NCBI GenBank assembly: GCA_003138895.1
Contig: PLHJ01000005.1
Span: 113,086-177,085, forward strand
From: Acidimicrobiaceae bacterium
Lineage (GTDB): Bacteria > Actinomycetota > Acidimicrobiia > Acidimicrobiales > RAAP-2
DNA length: 64,000 bases
Direction of reading: 5' to 3'
The translations under genes were made by a program, and so were the position numbers. Below, piece after piece: positions 1-7,307 of this stretch. The notes under the pieces were generated by a model that did no database searches, was not told the DNA's origin, and saw nothing but the letters and a program-made list of their open reading frames with translations. Every line of letters begins with the position of its first letter. Position 1 is the stretch's first letter.

Positions 1-165
1 AACTGGGTCAAAGAGCGATTCGAACGACCAGCGTTTCTCGCTGGTTCGGGTTCTACTGTGTACGTGGAAGGTCACGTACAAGGTGGCGTAGCGCGCTGGG
101 ACGAGCCCAGCCCTGCGGGAGACGTTCACGTGGAACAGACGGCGACAACGCCGAAAATTACTTAG
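1..165 (+). CDS. C-terminal fragment of a CDS, possibly 4-diphosphocytidyl-2-C-methyl-D-erythritol kinase (IspE)
   Basis: Frame 1 is open from the first base to a TAG at 163-165 and encodes about 54 residues, so a gene enters from the left edge; it is too short for the ORF track. The segment FLAGSGSTVYVEG resembles the last glycine motif of GHMP kinases, in particular the SGSG-S/P-T-V/L-F pattern near the C-terminus of IspE, which phosphorylates CDP-methylerythritol in the non-mevalonate isoprenoid pathway. In many Actinobacteria ispE lies a little upstream of glmU-prs-rplY-pth-mfd, as would be the case here. The identity is tentative because only the tail is visible; the reading frame itself is more secure. 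Confidence 0.5.
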   Translation, partial: NWVKERFERPAFLAGSGSTVYVEGHVQGGVARWDEPSPAGDVHVEQTATTPKIT

Positions 166-174
166 AAACGAGAA

Positions 175-276
175 CTATTTGCCAGCGGCGCGGCGCTGCC
201 AGCGAGTTCGCTTCAGCATCTTCTTGTGCTTCTTCTTACGCATGCGCTTGCGGCGCTTTTTAATCAATGATCCCAT
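175..276 (-). CDS. Small ribosomal subunit protein bS22 (AURKAIP1/COX24-domain protein)
   Basis: The 33-residue protein MGSLIKKRRKRMRKKKHKK...GK is almost entirely Lys and Arg and closely matches, from memory, the actinobacterial bS22 protein found in mycobacterial 30S subunits (same MGS-IKKRRKRM start and same length). It is expected to bind 16S rRNA. The ORF track extends the frame to 357, but the internal ATG at 274-276 gives exactly the family length, and the extension would run into the divergent VOC gene. It converges on the partial CDS at the left edge with 9 bases between the stops. Confidence 0.93.
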   Translation of the reverse strand: MGSLIKKRRKRMRKKKHKKMLKRTRWQRRAAGK

Positions 277-330
277 GGCCTGTATGACGCTACTAGGTTT
301 CGAAATAGGGCCGCCAATTGAGGAGAACTG

Positions 331-696
331 ATGCGTTTTCGAATCGACCATACGCAACTCGCTATTCCCCCGGGAGGAGAAGACCTCGCGGACACCTTCT
401 ACGTTGACTTGCTGGGCTTTCGGGTGCTCGAAAAGCCGCCGTCACTTGCCAAGCGCGGAGGGCGCTGGTACGACCACGAGGGAACCGAACTTCACCTCGG
501 AGTTGAAACAGCCTTCGTACCCGCCAAAAAGGCACACGTGGCGCTCGAGGTTGATGGCTACGACGACTTACTCGCGATATTTGACGAACATGACGTTGAA
601 GTAATACCGGACCACGAAATTGAAGGGGTGACGCGGTGTTACGTGCACGACCCGCACGGGAATCGCATTGAGTTAATTAAGGCTGAGCGTCCGTAA
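331..696 (+). CDS. VOC (glyoxalase/bleomycin resistance/dioxygenase) family protein
   Basis: The 121-residue protein is one vicinal-oxygen-chelate module of two beta-alpha-beta-beta-beta repeats. The N-terminal half holds RIDHTQLAIPPG and FYVDLLGFRVLEKP; the C-terminal half ends DPHGNRIELIK, where the Glu is the usual last metal ligand, and His9 and the His in TELHLG are candidates for others. Family members include glyoxalases, extradiol dioxygenases and antibiotic-binding proteins, so the substrate cannot be named. AGGAG lies 5 bases before the ATG. The 3' end overlaps the convergent ferredoxin gene by 20 bases. Confidence 0.85.
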   Translation: MRFRIDHTQLAIPPGGEDLADTFYVDLLGFRVLEKPPSLAKRGGRWYDHEGTELHLGVETAFVPAKKAHVALEVDGYDDLLAIFDEHDVEVIPDHEIEGVTRCYVHDPHGNRIELIKAERP

Positions 697-922
697 TTTT
701 TTCGATCTGCAGTGCTTGTCGTGGGCATCCACGAACGGCGTACTTGGCTGATTCGTACGCGCCGGCGTTATTTATCTTCGTGGGTTCTTGTCGAATGATC
801 GGATAGCCCCACTCGTCAACATTGACGAGTTCGGGAGCGAGCTCAGCACAGTGACCAAAGCCGTCACACAAAATGGGATTGACCTTGAGCACGAACGTGG
901 AAGGACGTCGCTTTACTCCCAT
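677..922 (-). CDS. Short-chain ferredoxin, probably [3Fe-4S]
   Basis: This 81-residue protein has CDGFGHC near residues 19-25 and a later RGCPRQAL, giving three cysteines in the pattern of single-cluster ferredoxins that serve actinobacterial cytochromes P450 and reductases; three rather than four ligands suggest a [3Fe-4S] cluster. It is the last gene of a minus-strand operon and its start overlaps the end of the NuoF-like gene by 10 bases, so the two are probably translationally coupled. The likely role is to carry electrons to or from the NuoF-like flavoprotein. The partner is inferred from position. Confidence 0.88.
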   Translation of the reverse strand: MGVKRRPSTFVLKVNPILCDGFGHCAELAPELVNVDEWGYPIIRQEPTKINNAGAYESAKYAVRGCPRQALQIEKITDAQP

Positions 923-2187
923 ACAAGTTCATCTCCTCGTTCGAGTCGCGGGACCGTGGCAAAGCGTGGTCCACGAGCGCCGGCGCATGGCCGACCACTC
1001 GCGTGAGCTCTGATGTCGTCTTCAAAAACCCGAAGCGACGAGCGAACGAATCGAACGACACCGTCGGGGTGGTGACAAGCGCCTCGTCCATCAATCTGCG
1101 ATGCTTGTTCATTAAGGCGTCGCAACGCTGCACCGGCGTCCTTCGAACCCGCCAAAAGCAGTCCCAGGTCGTCGGCCATTGAGGGCAACCCAAACGCGCA
1201 GGGTCCACATTGACGTGCACTCTCGTTGGCCATCCAACGCACGATGTTGTAGATCTCGCCAATACCGCAACCTGATTTGGGTAGGACGAAAATGATGCCG
1301 GCACCGACGGATGCATTCACCGTCTTGAGTGCCGCATTATCAAACGAAAGATCGATGTTGCGTCCGCTGATCCACTCGCCGCTGTAGCCACCAAGCAAGA
1401 GGGCCTGGGGATCGCGGTCGGCCTGTGCCGCTTCCAAGATCTGTCGAATGGGGGTGCCGGCCGCTACTTCCATGACCGTCGGGTGCGAAACGGCGCCCGT
1501 CACTGAGACGAGTAACGATCCCGGGTGCAATGGCGTCCCGAGCGAGCGAAACCACTCGGCGCCATAGCGGGCAATGAGCCCCACATTGGCGCACGTCTCG
1601 GCGTTATCGAGAAGCACGACACCTTGACCAATGCGCAAGACGTTTGGTCGGTTGGGTCGGTACTGCGGCAGACACTGATTGTCGTCGAGCCAGTGCACGA
1701 GCGCGGACTCTTCACCCGCAACGTAGCGACCGGGCGGCGTGTGCAATTCAATGAGCGGTCCGCGCTGACTACGGCGCTGGCGTTCGTGGATTGCTCGTTC
1801 CATGTGGTTGATCGTGGTGGAAAACTCACGAGCGACACAGACCGCAATGTGCTTGGCGCCAATCATGGCGGCCAGCGCTTCTGCGCCGTCGAGCACGAGG
1901 TGGGGATTGGCGGCGATGAGCGAACGGTCCTTGTGAGAAGCCGGCTCACCTTCCATGGCGTTGACAACAACGTATTTGGTACGACTCCGCTGCGAGCGAA
2001 GTAGTTCAACCTTGCGATGCGTCGGAAATCCGGCGCCGCCACGGCCCATTAATCCTGAGGCCTCGAGTTCCTTCAGGGCATCAACGACTTCTCCCGACGA
2101 GGAGAATGCTTGCTCGTGTTCAACGAGTGTGAGTGGCCGCCTCGTCGTTTGGTGAATGAGTCGGGGAAGTGACGATGGAGCAATCAT
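913..2187 (-). CDS. NuoF-like NADH-binding flavoprotein with SLBB and iron-sulfur region
   Basis: This 424-residue protein resembles the 51-kDa subunit (NuoF) of NADH:quinone oxidoreductase. GRGGAGFPTHRK around residue 48 is the FMN/NADH glycine loop, NAMEGEP and PGRYVAGEESA are further NuoF-type motifs, an SLBB-like part follows (about 235-290), and the C-terminus has an iron-sulfur region. The usual SCGxCxPC motif reads SARQCGPC, so the first cysteine is Ala while two cysteines plus a distal one in GACHHPDG remain. There is no NuoE or NuoG nearby, so it is not part of complex I here. It overlaps the upstream haem protein gene by 4 bases. It probably passes electrons between NAD(P)H, the ferredoxin and the membrane protein; the direction is unknown. 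Confidence 0.85.
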   Translation of the reverse strand: MIAPSSLPRLIHQTTRRPLTLVEHEQAFSSSGEVVDALKELEASGLMGRGGAGFPTHRKVELLRSQRSRTKYVVVNAMEGEPASHKDRSLIAANPHLVLDGAEALAAMIGAKHIAVCVAREFSTTINHMERAIHERQRRSQRGPLIELHTPPGRYVAGEESALVHWLDDNQCLPQYRPNRPNVLRIGQGVVLLDNAETCANVGLIARYGAEWFRSLGTPLHPGSLLVSVTGAVSHPTVMEVAAGTPIRQILEAAQADRDPQALLLGGYSGEWISGRNIDLSFDNAALKTVNASVGAGIIFVLPKSGCGIGEIYNIVRWMANESARQCGPCAFGLPSMADDLGLLLAGSKDAGAALRRLNEQASQIDGRGACHHPDGVVRFVRSSLRVFEDDIRAHASGRPCAGARGPRFATVPRLERGDELVWE

Positions 2188-2822
2188 CGTCGTCGCACAA
2201 CCTTTTGCGATGAAGCCGGCCGACTATTGGACGTTTTTGCGAGAGGAGCTCGCGCGAGTGGCGACAGCGCGGTTCGACCGGCGGCGCGAACGGGTCGGCC
2301 AAAGAACCTCCATAGCCCGGCAAGAGCTACCACGAGCACACACAACCCGATGACGGCGAGCCCCCATGGTTTGTGCGAATCGCTGCCCGTCAAAAAACTG
2401 TGTGCTGCGGCACTCGCGAAAGCGAGCCACGAGAACCAGTGGATAAAGCGCCATGAACTGTTCTTGATGCGAACTTTCAAAAGACTCGACACCCACACGC
2501 AGAGCATGAGGTCAAAGGCGATCGTACCAATCGCCACGGGGAGTCTTCGATACGAAGAAGTAAATGGCGCAATGGCAGAAATCAGCCCAGTGGAGACATA
2601 ACTGTCGAGCACGGTCGAGAGAATATGAATGACCAAAAAGAGCATCGCCACGATGGAAAGTGAACGATGCAGTTCGTTGATCTCGAAACGACCGACGTAA
2701 GTGCCACCAACGCGATTGGCGACGAGTGTGCCCATCGTCACCACAATCGTGAAGAGAATGAGTGCGACCATGCCCGTGGCACGTGTCGTGTACCAGAAGT
2801 AGGGAGACGTCAGGGCCAGCAT
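2184..2822 (-). CDS. Ferric-reductase-like transmembrane haem protein
   Basis: The 212-residue protein has about six hydrophobic segments followed by a basic tail of about 40 residues (ending QKVVRRR) that is probably cytoplasmic. Histidines in ELHRS, VIHIL, FIHWF and AAHSF occur as two pairs on separate helices, the arrangement expected for two b-type haems in the ferric reductase-like domain (FRD, YedZ/MsrQ relatives). It lacks the flavin and NAD domains of full-length ferric reductases; those functions could come from the NuoF-like protein next to it and an ApbE-made flavoprotein. The start ATG overlaps the apbE stop by one base (TAATG), indicating coupling. Electron acceptor unknown. Confidence 0.85.
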   Translation of the reverse strand: MLALTSPYFWYTTRATGMVALILFTIVVTMGTLVANRVGGTYVGRFEINELHRSLSIVAMLFLVIHILSTVLDSYVSTGLISAIAPFTSSYRRLPVAIGTIAFDLMLCVWVSSLLKVRIKNSSWRFIHWFSWLAFASAAAHSFLTGSDSHKPWGLAVIGLCVLVVALAGLWRFFGRPVRAAGRTALSPLARAPLAKTSNSRPASSQKVVRRR

Positions 2823-3724
2823 TACGCCGCTAACTCTTCTTGGGGCCAGCCTCCGACAAAATCAACGCCACCGTCGTGACGCACGAGTCGGCCTGACCAA
2901 CCCGCCTGGGCAATGTGGTAGCCGGCTTCTTCATCCCAGAGAAGACTGGCGGTCGCAAAGGCATTCGCGGTGACGCAGTCCTTCGCGGCCACGCTCGCGG
3001 TTGCATACATACCGAGCGCACAGTCACCCGTTCGTGGGTCAACAATGTGATTCACGACGCGCTCACCAGCTCGCCAGTGGCGAACATTGGTCGATGACGT
3101 CGCGACGCCACCGTTGCTGAACGCTATGCGCGACTCGTTTCCCTTGATGTCCAAGGAATCACTGATGCCAATGACCCAAGGACCAACGGAACCCTGTCCT
3201 CGCACCGCCACGTCGCCTCCGATTTCGACGAGGACGCCGCCGAACGATGCGCATTCGTCCGCAACGATGTCAGCGACGAGGGCTTTGGCACTGGCACCGA
3301 GATCGAGTTGAGCACCTGCGCTCAAACGCACGGTGTGGCGCTCAGGATCGAAATGAATCGTGCTTATCCCCGGCGACGGTTTCGCTTCGTCGCGCACGGC
3401 TCGGGTGTGGCCGGCCATCGCGTCAAAGTCTTGGTCGTATCCCAGATTGAGTAGAGCGCCCAAGACGGTCGGATCACAGAGTCCGTTGGTGAGGTCGGAT
3501 GTGTAAAGGGCGCTGTGCAGCGCACGTTCAAACGTGGCACTGACGCGAACTGGTTTTCGGTTTGCTGCATTCAACACCGAAATTTCTGAGTCACTTCGAA
3601 ACCGATTGCAACTGTCGTCAAATTGTTTGATCCAGTACTGGAGTCGCTCCATCGCGGCGTTTTCGTGGTGCGGATTCTCGAGCGCGAGTACGCCCGTTAG
3701 ACCCCAGGTTTCGAAAGTTTTCAT
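2822..3724 (-). CDS. apbE: FAD:protein FMN transferase (ApbE family)
   Basis: ApbE enzymes attach FMN from FAD covalently to Thr or Ser of exported flavoproteins. This 300-residue protein shows the family pattern: FRSDSEISVLNAA near the N-terminus, DPTVLGALLNLGY, LDLGASAKALVADIVA, GGVLVEIGGDVAV and NHIVDPRTGD. The late ADAxAT metal-binding motif reads TANAFAT, so Asn sits where many homologues have Asp. I start it at MKTFETWGLT (ATG 3722-3724); the longer ORF to 3967 adds a low-complexity stretch that is simply another frame of the Thr-rich gene. No signal peptide is clear. It lies 4 bases after the Thr-rich gene and overlaps the haem protein gene. Confidence 0.9.
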   Translation of the reverse strand: MKTFETWGLTGVLALENPHHENAAMERLQYWIKQFDDSCNRFRSDSEISVLNAANRKPVRVSATFERALHSALYTSDLTNGLCDPTVLGALLNLGYDQDFDAMAGHTRAVRDEAKPSPGISTIHFDPERHTVRLSAGAQLDLGASAKALVADIVADECASFGGVLVEIGGDVAVRGQGSVGPWVIGISDSLDIKGNESRIAFSNGGVATSSTNVRHWRAGERVVNHIVDPRTGDCALGMYATASVAAKDCVTANAFATASLLWDEEAGYHIAQAGWSGRLVRHDGGVDFVGGWPQEELAA

Positions 3725-3728
3725 TGAT

Positions 3729-4058
3729 CTAGTAGCAGGTCTGGTGACCGGAGGGCGAGGAGAAGCAAACAGTCGTGGTCGTCGTGGGAACGGTTGTGGG
3801 CGCAATGTACGTGGTTGTTGGCGTCGTGGCCGTGGTGCCACCACCGGTCGTGGTTTTGGTTGTTGTCGGCACCGTCGAGGGAACGGTCGTGGTTGGGATG
3901 ACGGGAATCGTTGTAACAGCGTGGGAAGCAGCATTTGCGGCGTAAGCCACGATGGCTCCGGAGCCACCGATGGCCGCCAAAAACACCAGTTGAGTTAAGC
4001 GTCGAACCCGGGCAAATCGCCGGTCTCGCTGTTGGGGGGTTCGAATGTGTGGGGGCAT
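3729..4058 (-). CDS. Small Thr/Pro-rich exported or membrane-anchored protein of unknown function
   Basis: The 109-residue protein has a basic start (RRFARVRRL), one hydrophobic segment (LTQLVFLAAIGGSGAIVAYA), then a long low-complexity Thr/Pro region and a short cysteine-containing end, SPSGHQTCY. It reads as a membrane-anchored or exported protein with an extended extracytoplasmic tail. It lies immediately before apbE, where related actinobacterial clusters often encode an FMN-binding (PF04205-type) protein, but no such domain or typical flavinylation motif is visible. The ATG at 4056-4058 (AAGGAC upstream) is preferred over a GTG at 4115. Coding status is supported by operon position and the signal-like segment, not by homology. 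Confidence 0.65.
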   Translation of the reverse strand: MPPHIRTPQQRDRRFARVRRLTQLVFLAAIGGSGAIVAYAANAASHAVTTIPVIPTTTVPSTVPTTTKTTTGGGTTATTPTTTYIAPTTVPTTTTTVCFSSPSGHQTCY

Positions 4059-4075
4059 GAACGAAATGTCCTTTG

Positions 4076-4099
4076 TTTCCCTACATTCTCGTGGGGAAA
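4076..4099. promoter_or_regulatory. Inverted repeat TTTCCC-N12-GGGAAA before the electron-transfer operon
   Basis: TTTCCC and GGGAAA flank a 12-base spacer, just upstream of the Thr-rich gene and downstream of the histidine kinase gene. A related element, TTCCC-N9-GGGAA, lies upstream of the response regulator gene at 6261-6279. Read from the minus strand both contain TAGGGAA. A binding site for the neighbouring response regulator is a reasonable inference, but two sites are few. Confidence 0.35.
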
Positions 4100-4153
4100 G
4101 CTGAATAAAAGGCACAATCCTTCTAAGAATTGCTGAAGAGAGACGAGGTTTTC

Positions 4154-5491
4154 TTAGTCAGTCTCAGGAATGGTGAGCGTGAATTTTGCTCCGCCCAACG
4201 TGTCCGACGTACCCACGCTCACGCTGCCACCAAATTCGAGTGCAACTTGTTCAACAATGGCGAGACCGAGTCCCGAACCCGGGAGAGACCTTGCACTCGG
4301 CGAGCGCCAAAAACGATCAAAGACATTCGCGCGCTCACTATCGGGGACCCCAGGACCACTGTCTTCAACAACGACGTCGCCGTTCTTGCACGTCACCACG
4401 ATGCGACCACCGACGGGAGAAAACTTTATGGCGTTGTTGAGCAAGTTGTTGATGGCTCTCGTTAGGCGATCACGTCGAACTTCAACGTTGCAGGCCGAAC
4501 CCTCAAATTCAATGGTGACGTCTTTTGTACGTGCGTGGGTGCGCGCGATTTCCACGGCGTCGTCGGTCAGCTCATCAAGGCGAAGTACTTCAATCGTTCC
4601 TTCGCTTCGTTCCCCGCGAGCAAGTTCGCCAAGGTCGGTAACGAGTGACGCCAATTCATCGACCTGGGCAATCATGTCCGACGTAATTTGCTGGACGTCA
4701 TCTTGGGAAAGCTCACTGGCTCTTGATAGAACCTGCGCGTTCGTGCGAAGCGATGTGAGCGGTGTTCGAAGTTCGTGACTGGCGTCCACTACCAATTGGC
4801 GCTGCAGACTCTGACTTTGGTCCACGGAGTGGAGTAGTCGGTTAAAGACTCGCCGCAGTCGTCCAAGTTCGTCGAAATTTCCTTCGTCGAGGCGCGCTTT
4901 CACGTCACTCGTCTCAGCGATATCTTCAATTTGGTTGGTGACGTCGACGAGTGGACGTACGGCGGCTCGGGCAATGACGAGACCGAGTGCGAGCGCCAAC
5001 AATACGCCGCCGATTGCCACCAAGAAGAGCGTGGCCGCCAACGTGTGAAGCTCGCCAAGTTGTCCAGTGACGTTCACACTGAAAAGTTGCGCTACTGGCG
5101 TTGTCAGTTCGCACGCGCCCGTCGAGCAGCGAACTACGGACCCTTTGGCGAGAGGGACGATCAGTTCGCGATACGAGTTAGAACCAACACGAACGGTTCG
5201 AAGCAATTGCGGCGCAGTGCCGTTCGCAATGGCCTTTATGGCCGCGTCAATTGGCAAATTTGATTCGGGGTACGCCTGTCCATTAGGGAGAATTGTTTCG
5301 AAGTAGGCGCCACTTACGGCTTGACCTTCGCCAAACGGGTGCGTCGAACTTTGCGATGCGGCGAGCAGTGATTGATCTACCGAATGCAAAACGGCGTTTC
5401 GAGTCGAAAGAAAGGACGCCGAACAGGCCAATAAGACGGCGATGGCCGCCGTGGCGGCACTCGCCAGGATGACTCGATTACGAAAACTCAC
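4154..5491 (-). CDS. HAMP-domain sensor histidine kinase
   Basis: The 445-residue kinase has TM1 (about 8-28), an extracytoplasmic sensor of about 120 residues with two cysteines (VRCSTGACEL) that could form a disulfide, TM2 (about 150-172), a HAMP linker, and a HisKA domain with DASHELRTPLTSLR containing the phospho-accepting His. The catalytic ATPase domain follows with NNLLNNAIKFSP (N box), VEDSGPGVP (G1) and GSGLGLAIV (G2). The layout resembles MprB/BaeS-like actinobacterial kinases. Its start overlaps the response regulator stop by 4 bases, so the pair is co-translated. The signal is not evident. Confidence 0.95.
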   Translation of the reverse strand: MSFRNRVILASAATAAIAVLLACSASFLSTRNAVLHSVDQSLLAASQSSTHPFGEGQAVSGAYFETILPNGQAYPESNLPIDAAIKAIANGTAPQLLRTVRVGSNSYRELIVPLAKGSVVRCSTGACELTTPVAQLFSVNVTGQLGELHTLAATLFLVAIGGVLLALALGLVIARAAVRPLVDVTNQIEDIAETSDVKARLDEGNFDELGRLRRVFNRLLHSVDQSQSLQRQLVVDASHELRTPLTSLRTNAQVLSRASELSQDDVQQITSDMIAQVDELASLVTDLGELARGERSEGTIEVLRLDELTDDAVEIARTHARTKDVTIEFEGSACNVEVRRDRLTRAINNLLNNAIKFSPVGGRIVVTCKNGDVVVEDSGPGVPDSERANVFDRFWRSPSARSLPGSGLGLAIVEQVALEFGGSVSVGTSDTLGGAKFTLTIPETD

Positions 5492-6189
5492 GAGGTGCGA
5501 AGCGCGTAACCCACACCACGAATTGTCTGAACGAGTCGCGCCTCACCTCCTTCTTCGAGTTTGCGTCGTAGGTAACCGATGTAGACGGCCAGAGAGTTTG
5601 TTCCTGAGTCAAAGGTGTAACCCCACACCAGGTCGAGGATTTGGTCGCGGGTGAGCACTTGTCGAGGGTGATTGAGGAGCAACTCCAGAAGGTCAAACTC
5701 AATGCGAGTGAGTTCAATGCGGCGCTCGCTGCGATACACCTCTCGGGTTTGGGGATTCAGCGTCAAGTCCTCGAAACGAAGAAGCGTTTCGCCGCTCTCC
5801 GAAAATCCCTTTCGACGAAGTAGCGCTCGAAGTCGCGCCAGTAGTTCTGCGAGGTCAAATGGCTTCACGAGATAGTCGTCGGCTCCCGCGTCAAGTCCCT
5901 CCACGCGGTCATTCACCGCGTCACGAGCCGTCAACATCAAGATGGGTGTGGCGTCGCCGGCCCGTCGAATACGACGGCACACTTCAACGCCGTCAAGGTC
6001 GGGGAGTTGGAGATCAAGGACAATGGCGTCGGGCACCCGCAACTGGATGGCCCGAAGGGCGCTCGTGGCGTCTTCGAACATCTCGACGTCGTAATTTTCC
6101 ATGCGCAGCGCACGGCCCAGGGAGAGGCGAATCGCGGGGTCGTCATCGACAATCGCCACGTAGAGCGGAGTTGGGCTTTGGCTGGTCAT
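5488..6189 (-). CDS. OmpR/PhoB-family response regulator
   Basis: The 233-residue regulator has an N-terminal receiver domain with the acidic pair in AIVDDDPA, the phospho-acceptor Asp in VLDLQLPDLDG, the Thr in MLTARD and the Lys in YLVKPF. A winged-helix DNA-binding domain occupies about 135-230 (LLELLLNHPRQVLTRDQIL, YIGYLRRKLE, IRGVGYALR). It is the first gene of the minus-strand run and partners the kinase downstream. It probably controls its own operon and the ApbE/haem/NuoF-like genes that follow; the repeats at 6261-6279 and 4076-4099 are candidate sites. Confidence 0.95.
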   Translation of the reverse strand: MTSQSPTPLYVAIVDDDPAIRLSLGRALRMENYDVEMFEDATSALRAIQLRVPDAIVLDLQLPDLDGVEVCRRIRRAGDATPILMLTARDAVNDRVEGLDAGADDYLVKPFDLAELLARLRALLRRKGFSESGETLLRFEDLTLNPQTREVYRSERRIELTRIEFDLLELLLNHPRQVLTRDQILDLVWGYTFDSGTNSLAVYIGYLRRKLEEGGEARLVQTIRGVGYALRTS

Positions 6190-6260
6190 GGTTGGTTCTC
6201 TTCGTTTCGCAGTGCTGACACCATCTAGTGTGATAGGTCGGTGTAAAGAGCAATCGTAGA

Positions 6261-6279
6261 TTCCCTAAGAATCTGGGAA
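6261..6279. promoter_or_regulatory. Inverted repeat TTCCC-N9-GGGAA upstream of the response regulator
   Basis: TTCCCTAAGAATCTGGGAA lies about 70 bases upstream of the response regulator start, in the gap before tRNA-Gln. It resembles the repeat at 4076-4099. Autoregulation by the response regulator is possible but unproven. Confidence 0.3.
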
Positions 6280-6299
6280 GATTGTTTTCGTACCAGCAA

Positions 6300-6375
6300 T
6301 GGCGGGTAGTTCAATTGGCAGAACGCCGGACTTTGAATCCGTAGGTTGGAGGTTCGAGCCCTCCCCCGCCAGCCA
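6300..6375 (+). tRNA. tRNA-Gln (anticodon UUG)
   Basis: A complete cloverleaf can be folded: acceptor TGGCGGG/CCCGCCA, anticodon loop CTTTGAA giving anticodon TTG (reads CAA), T arm GGAGG-TTCGAGC-CCTCC, discriminator G and an encoded CCA at 6373-6375. The stop codon of the convergent hydrolase gene begins at the very next base. Confidence 0.95.
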
Positions 6376-7269
6376 CTAATTCTCAAGCAAATACTCCTGG
6401 ATAATGGCCGCCAAGAGTACGGGCTGGTCGCCTTGAATCGAGTGGCCGGCACCTTCCACGTGAACAACGGCGTCCTCGGGTCGTCGTTTTTTGAACTCGG
6501 CCTCGTCTTCGTCGTCCACGACGGAGCCTTTGGCCATACCCCGCACCAACGTGACTGGTTGCGGGAGTTGTTCCAGCACGTCCCAAAGGTTTTCCACGTT
6601 TGGCGATTCGAGCGTGCTCGCTTCGTGCTGCTGGTGTCGCCACACCCAGGTGCCGTCGTCTCGCTGTAGGGCGTTGTGCAAAATGCCCCGGCGCAGTGAA
6701 CTGACACTGCGAGTGGGATTGTGCTCAACGGTTCGAGTTAGTAACGCGTCAAAATCGTCAAAGTATTTGGGACCGTTGACGAAGTTCGTGATGTGTTTAG
6801 CCTTGTCGCGATTGACTCCCGGCGTTATATCGACGAGGAGCAATTTGCTCACGAGGTCCGGTCGCTCCTTTGCGAGCAACATCGCGGTCATACCACCGAG
6901 CGACATTCCCACGAGTGGTCGAGGACCCTCGAGAAGTTGCTCGAGCGCTACGGCGACACTCTGCGCGTGGGAGGAAATGGCGCCGTGGCCGTAGGGGCCC
7001 GCATCGGAATGGCCGTGTCCGGGTAAATCCATCGCGACGAGTGGGCGCGATAACGCGAGAGCCACGGTGTCCCAGGTGTGAGCGTTCTGGGCACCGCCGT
7101 GCAACAAAGAAAGCTCCGCCGGTCCCACGCCCCAGCGAAGTCCACTCAGTTGGCGAAGCCCGTCGACTGAGACAAAAAACCTCGAGACGATTGGTGTGGG
7201 AACGTCAAGTGACCATTCGGCAATGTTCTCATGAAAGAACGAGAATTCATCGTAAATTATTCGTTCCAT
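6376..7269 (-). CDS. Alpha/beta hydrolase
   Basis: The 297-residue protein has the alpha/beta hydrolase fold: LLHGGAQNAHTWD (oxyanion-hole HGG), MDLPGHGHSDAG, and the nucleophile elbow GMSLGGM with the catalytic Ser. The acid is probably in the SVVDDEDE region and the catalytic His in VEGAGHSIQGDQP near the C-terminus. The substrate cannot be told from sequence. I start it at MERIIYDEF (ATG 7269) rather than the ORF-track start at 7290; no Shine-Dalgarno is obvious for either. It is divergent from glmU with 38 bases between the starts. Confidence 0.88.
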   Translation of the reverse strand: MERIIYDEFSFFHENIAEWSLDVPTPIVSRFFVSVDGLRQLSGLRWGVGPAELSLLHGGAQNAHTWDTVALALSRPLVAMDLPGHGHSDAGPYGHGAISSHAQSVAVALEQLLEGPRPLVGMSLGGMTAMLLAKERPDLVSKLLLVDITPGVNRDKAKHITNFVNGPKYFDDFDALLTRTVEHNPTRSVSSLRRGILHNALQRDDGTWVWRHQQHEASTLESPNVENLWDVLEQLPQPVTLVRGMAKGSVVDDEDEAEFKKRRPEDAVVHVEGAGHSIQGDQPVLLAAIIQEYLLEN

Positions 7270-7307
7270 AATGAGCATCGTACGGCACAACTGCTAGAGA
7301 TGAAGGG

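Noticed and set aside
3725-3967. N-terminal extension of the ApbE ORF to 3967
   Set aside because: The extra residues are Pro/Arg-rich low complexity arising from another frame of the Thr-rich gene; ApbE homology starts at the ATG at 3722-3724.
3534-3998. 154-residue plus-strand ORF rich in Gly and Arg
   Set aside because: It is the antisense shadow of the Thr-rich gene and the start of apbE; composition mirrors the ACN codons on the other strand.
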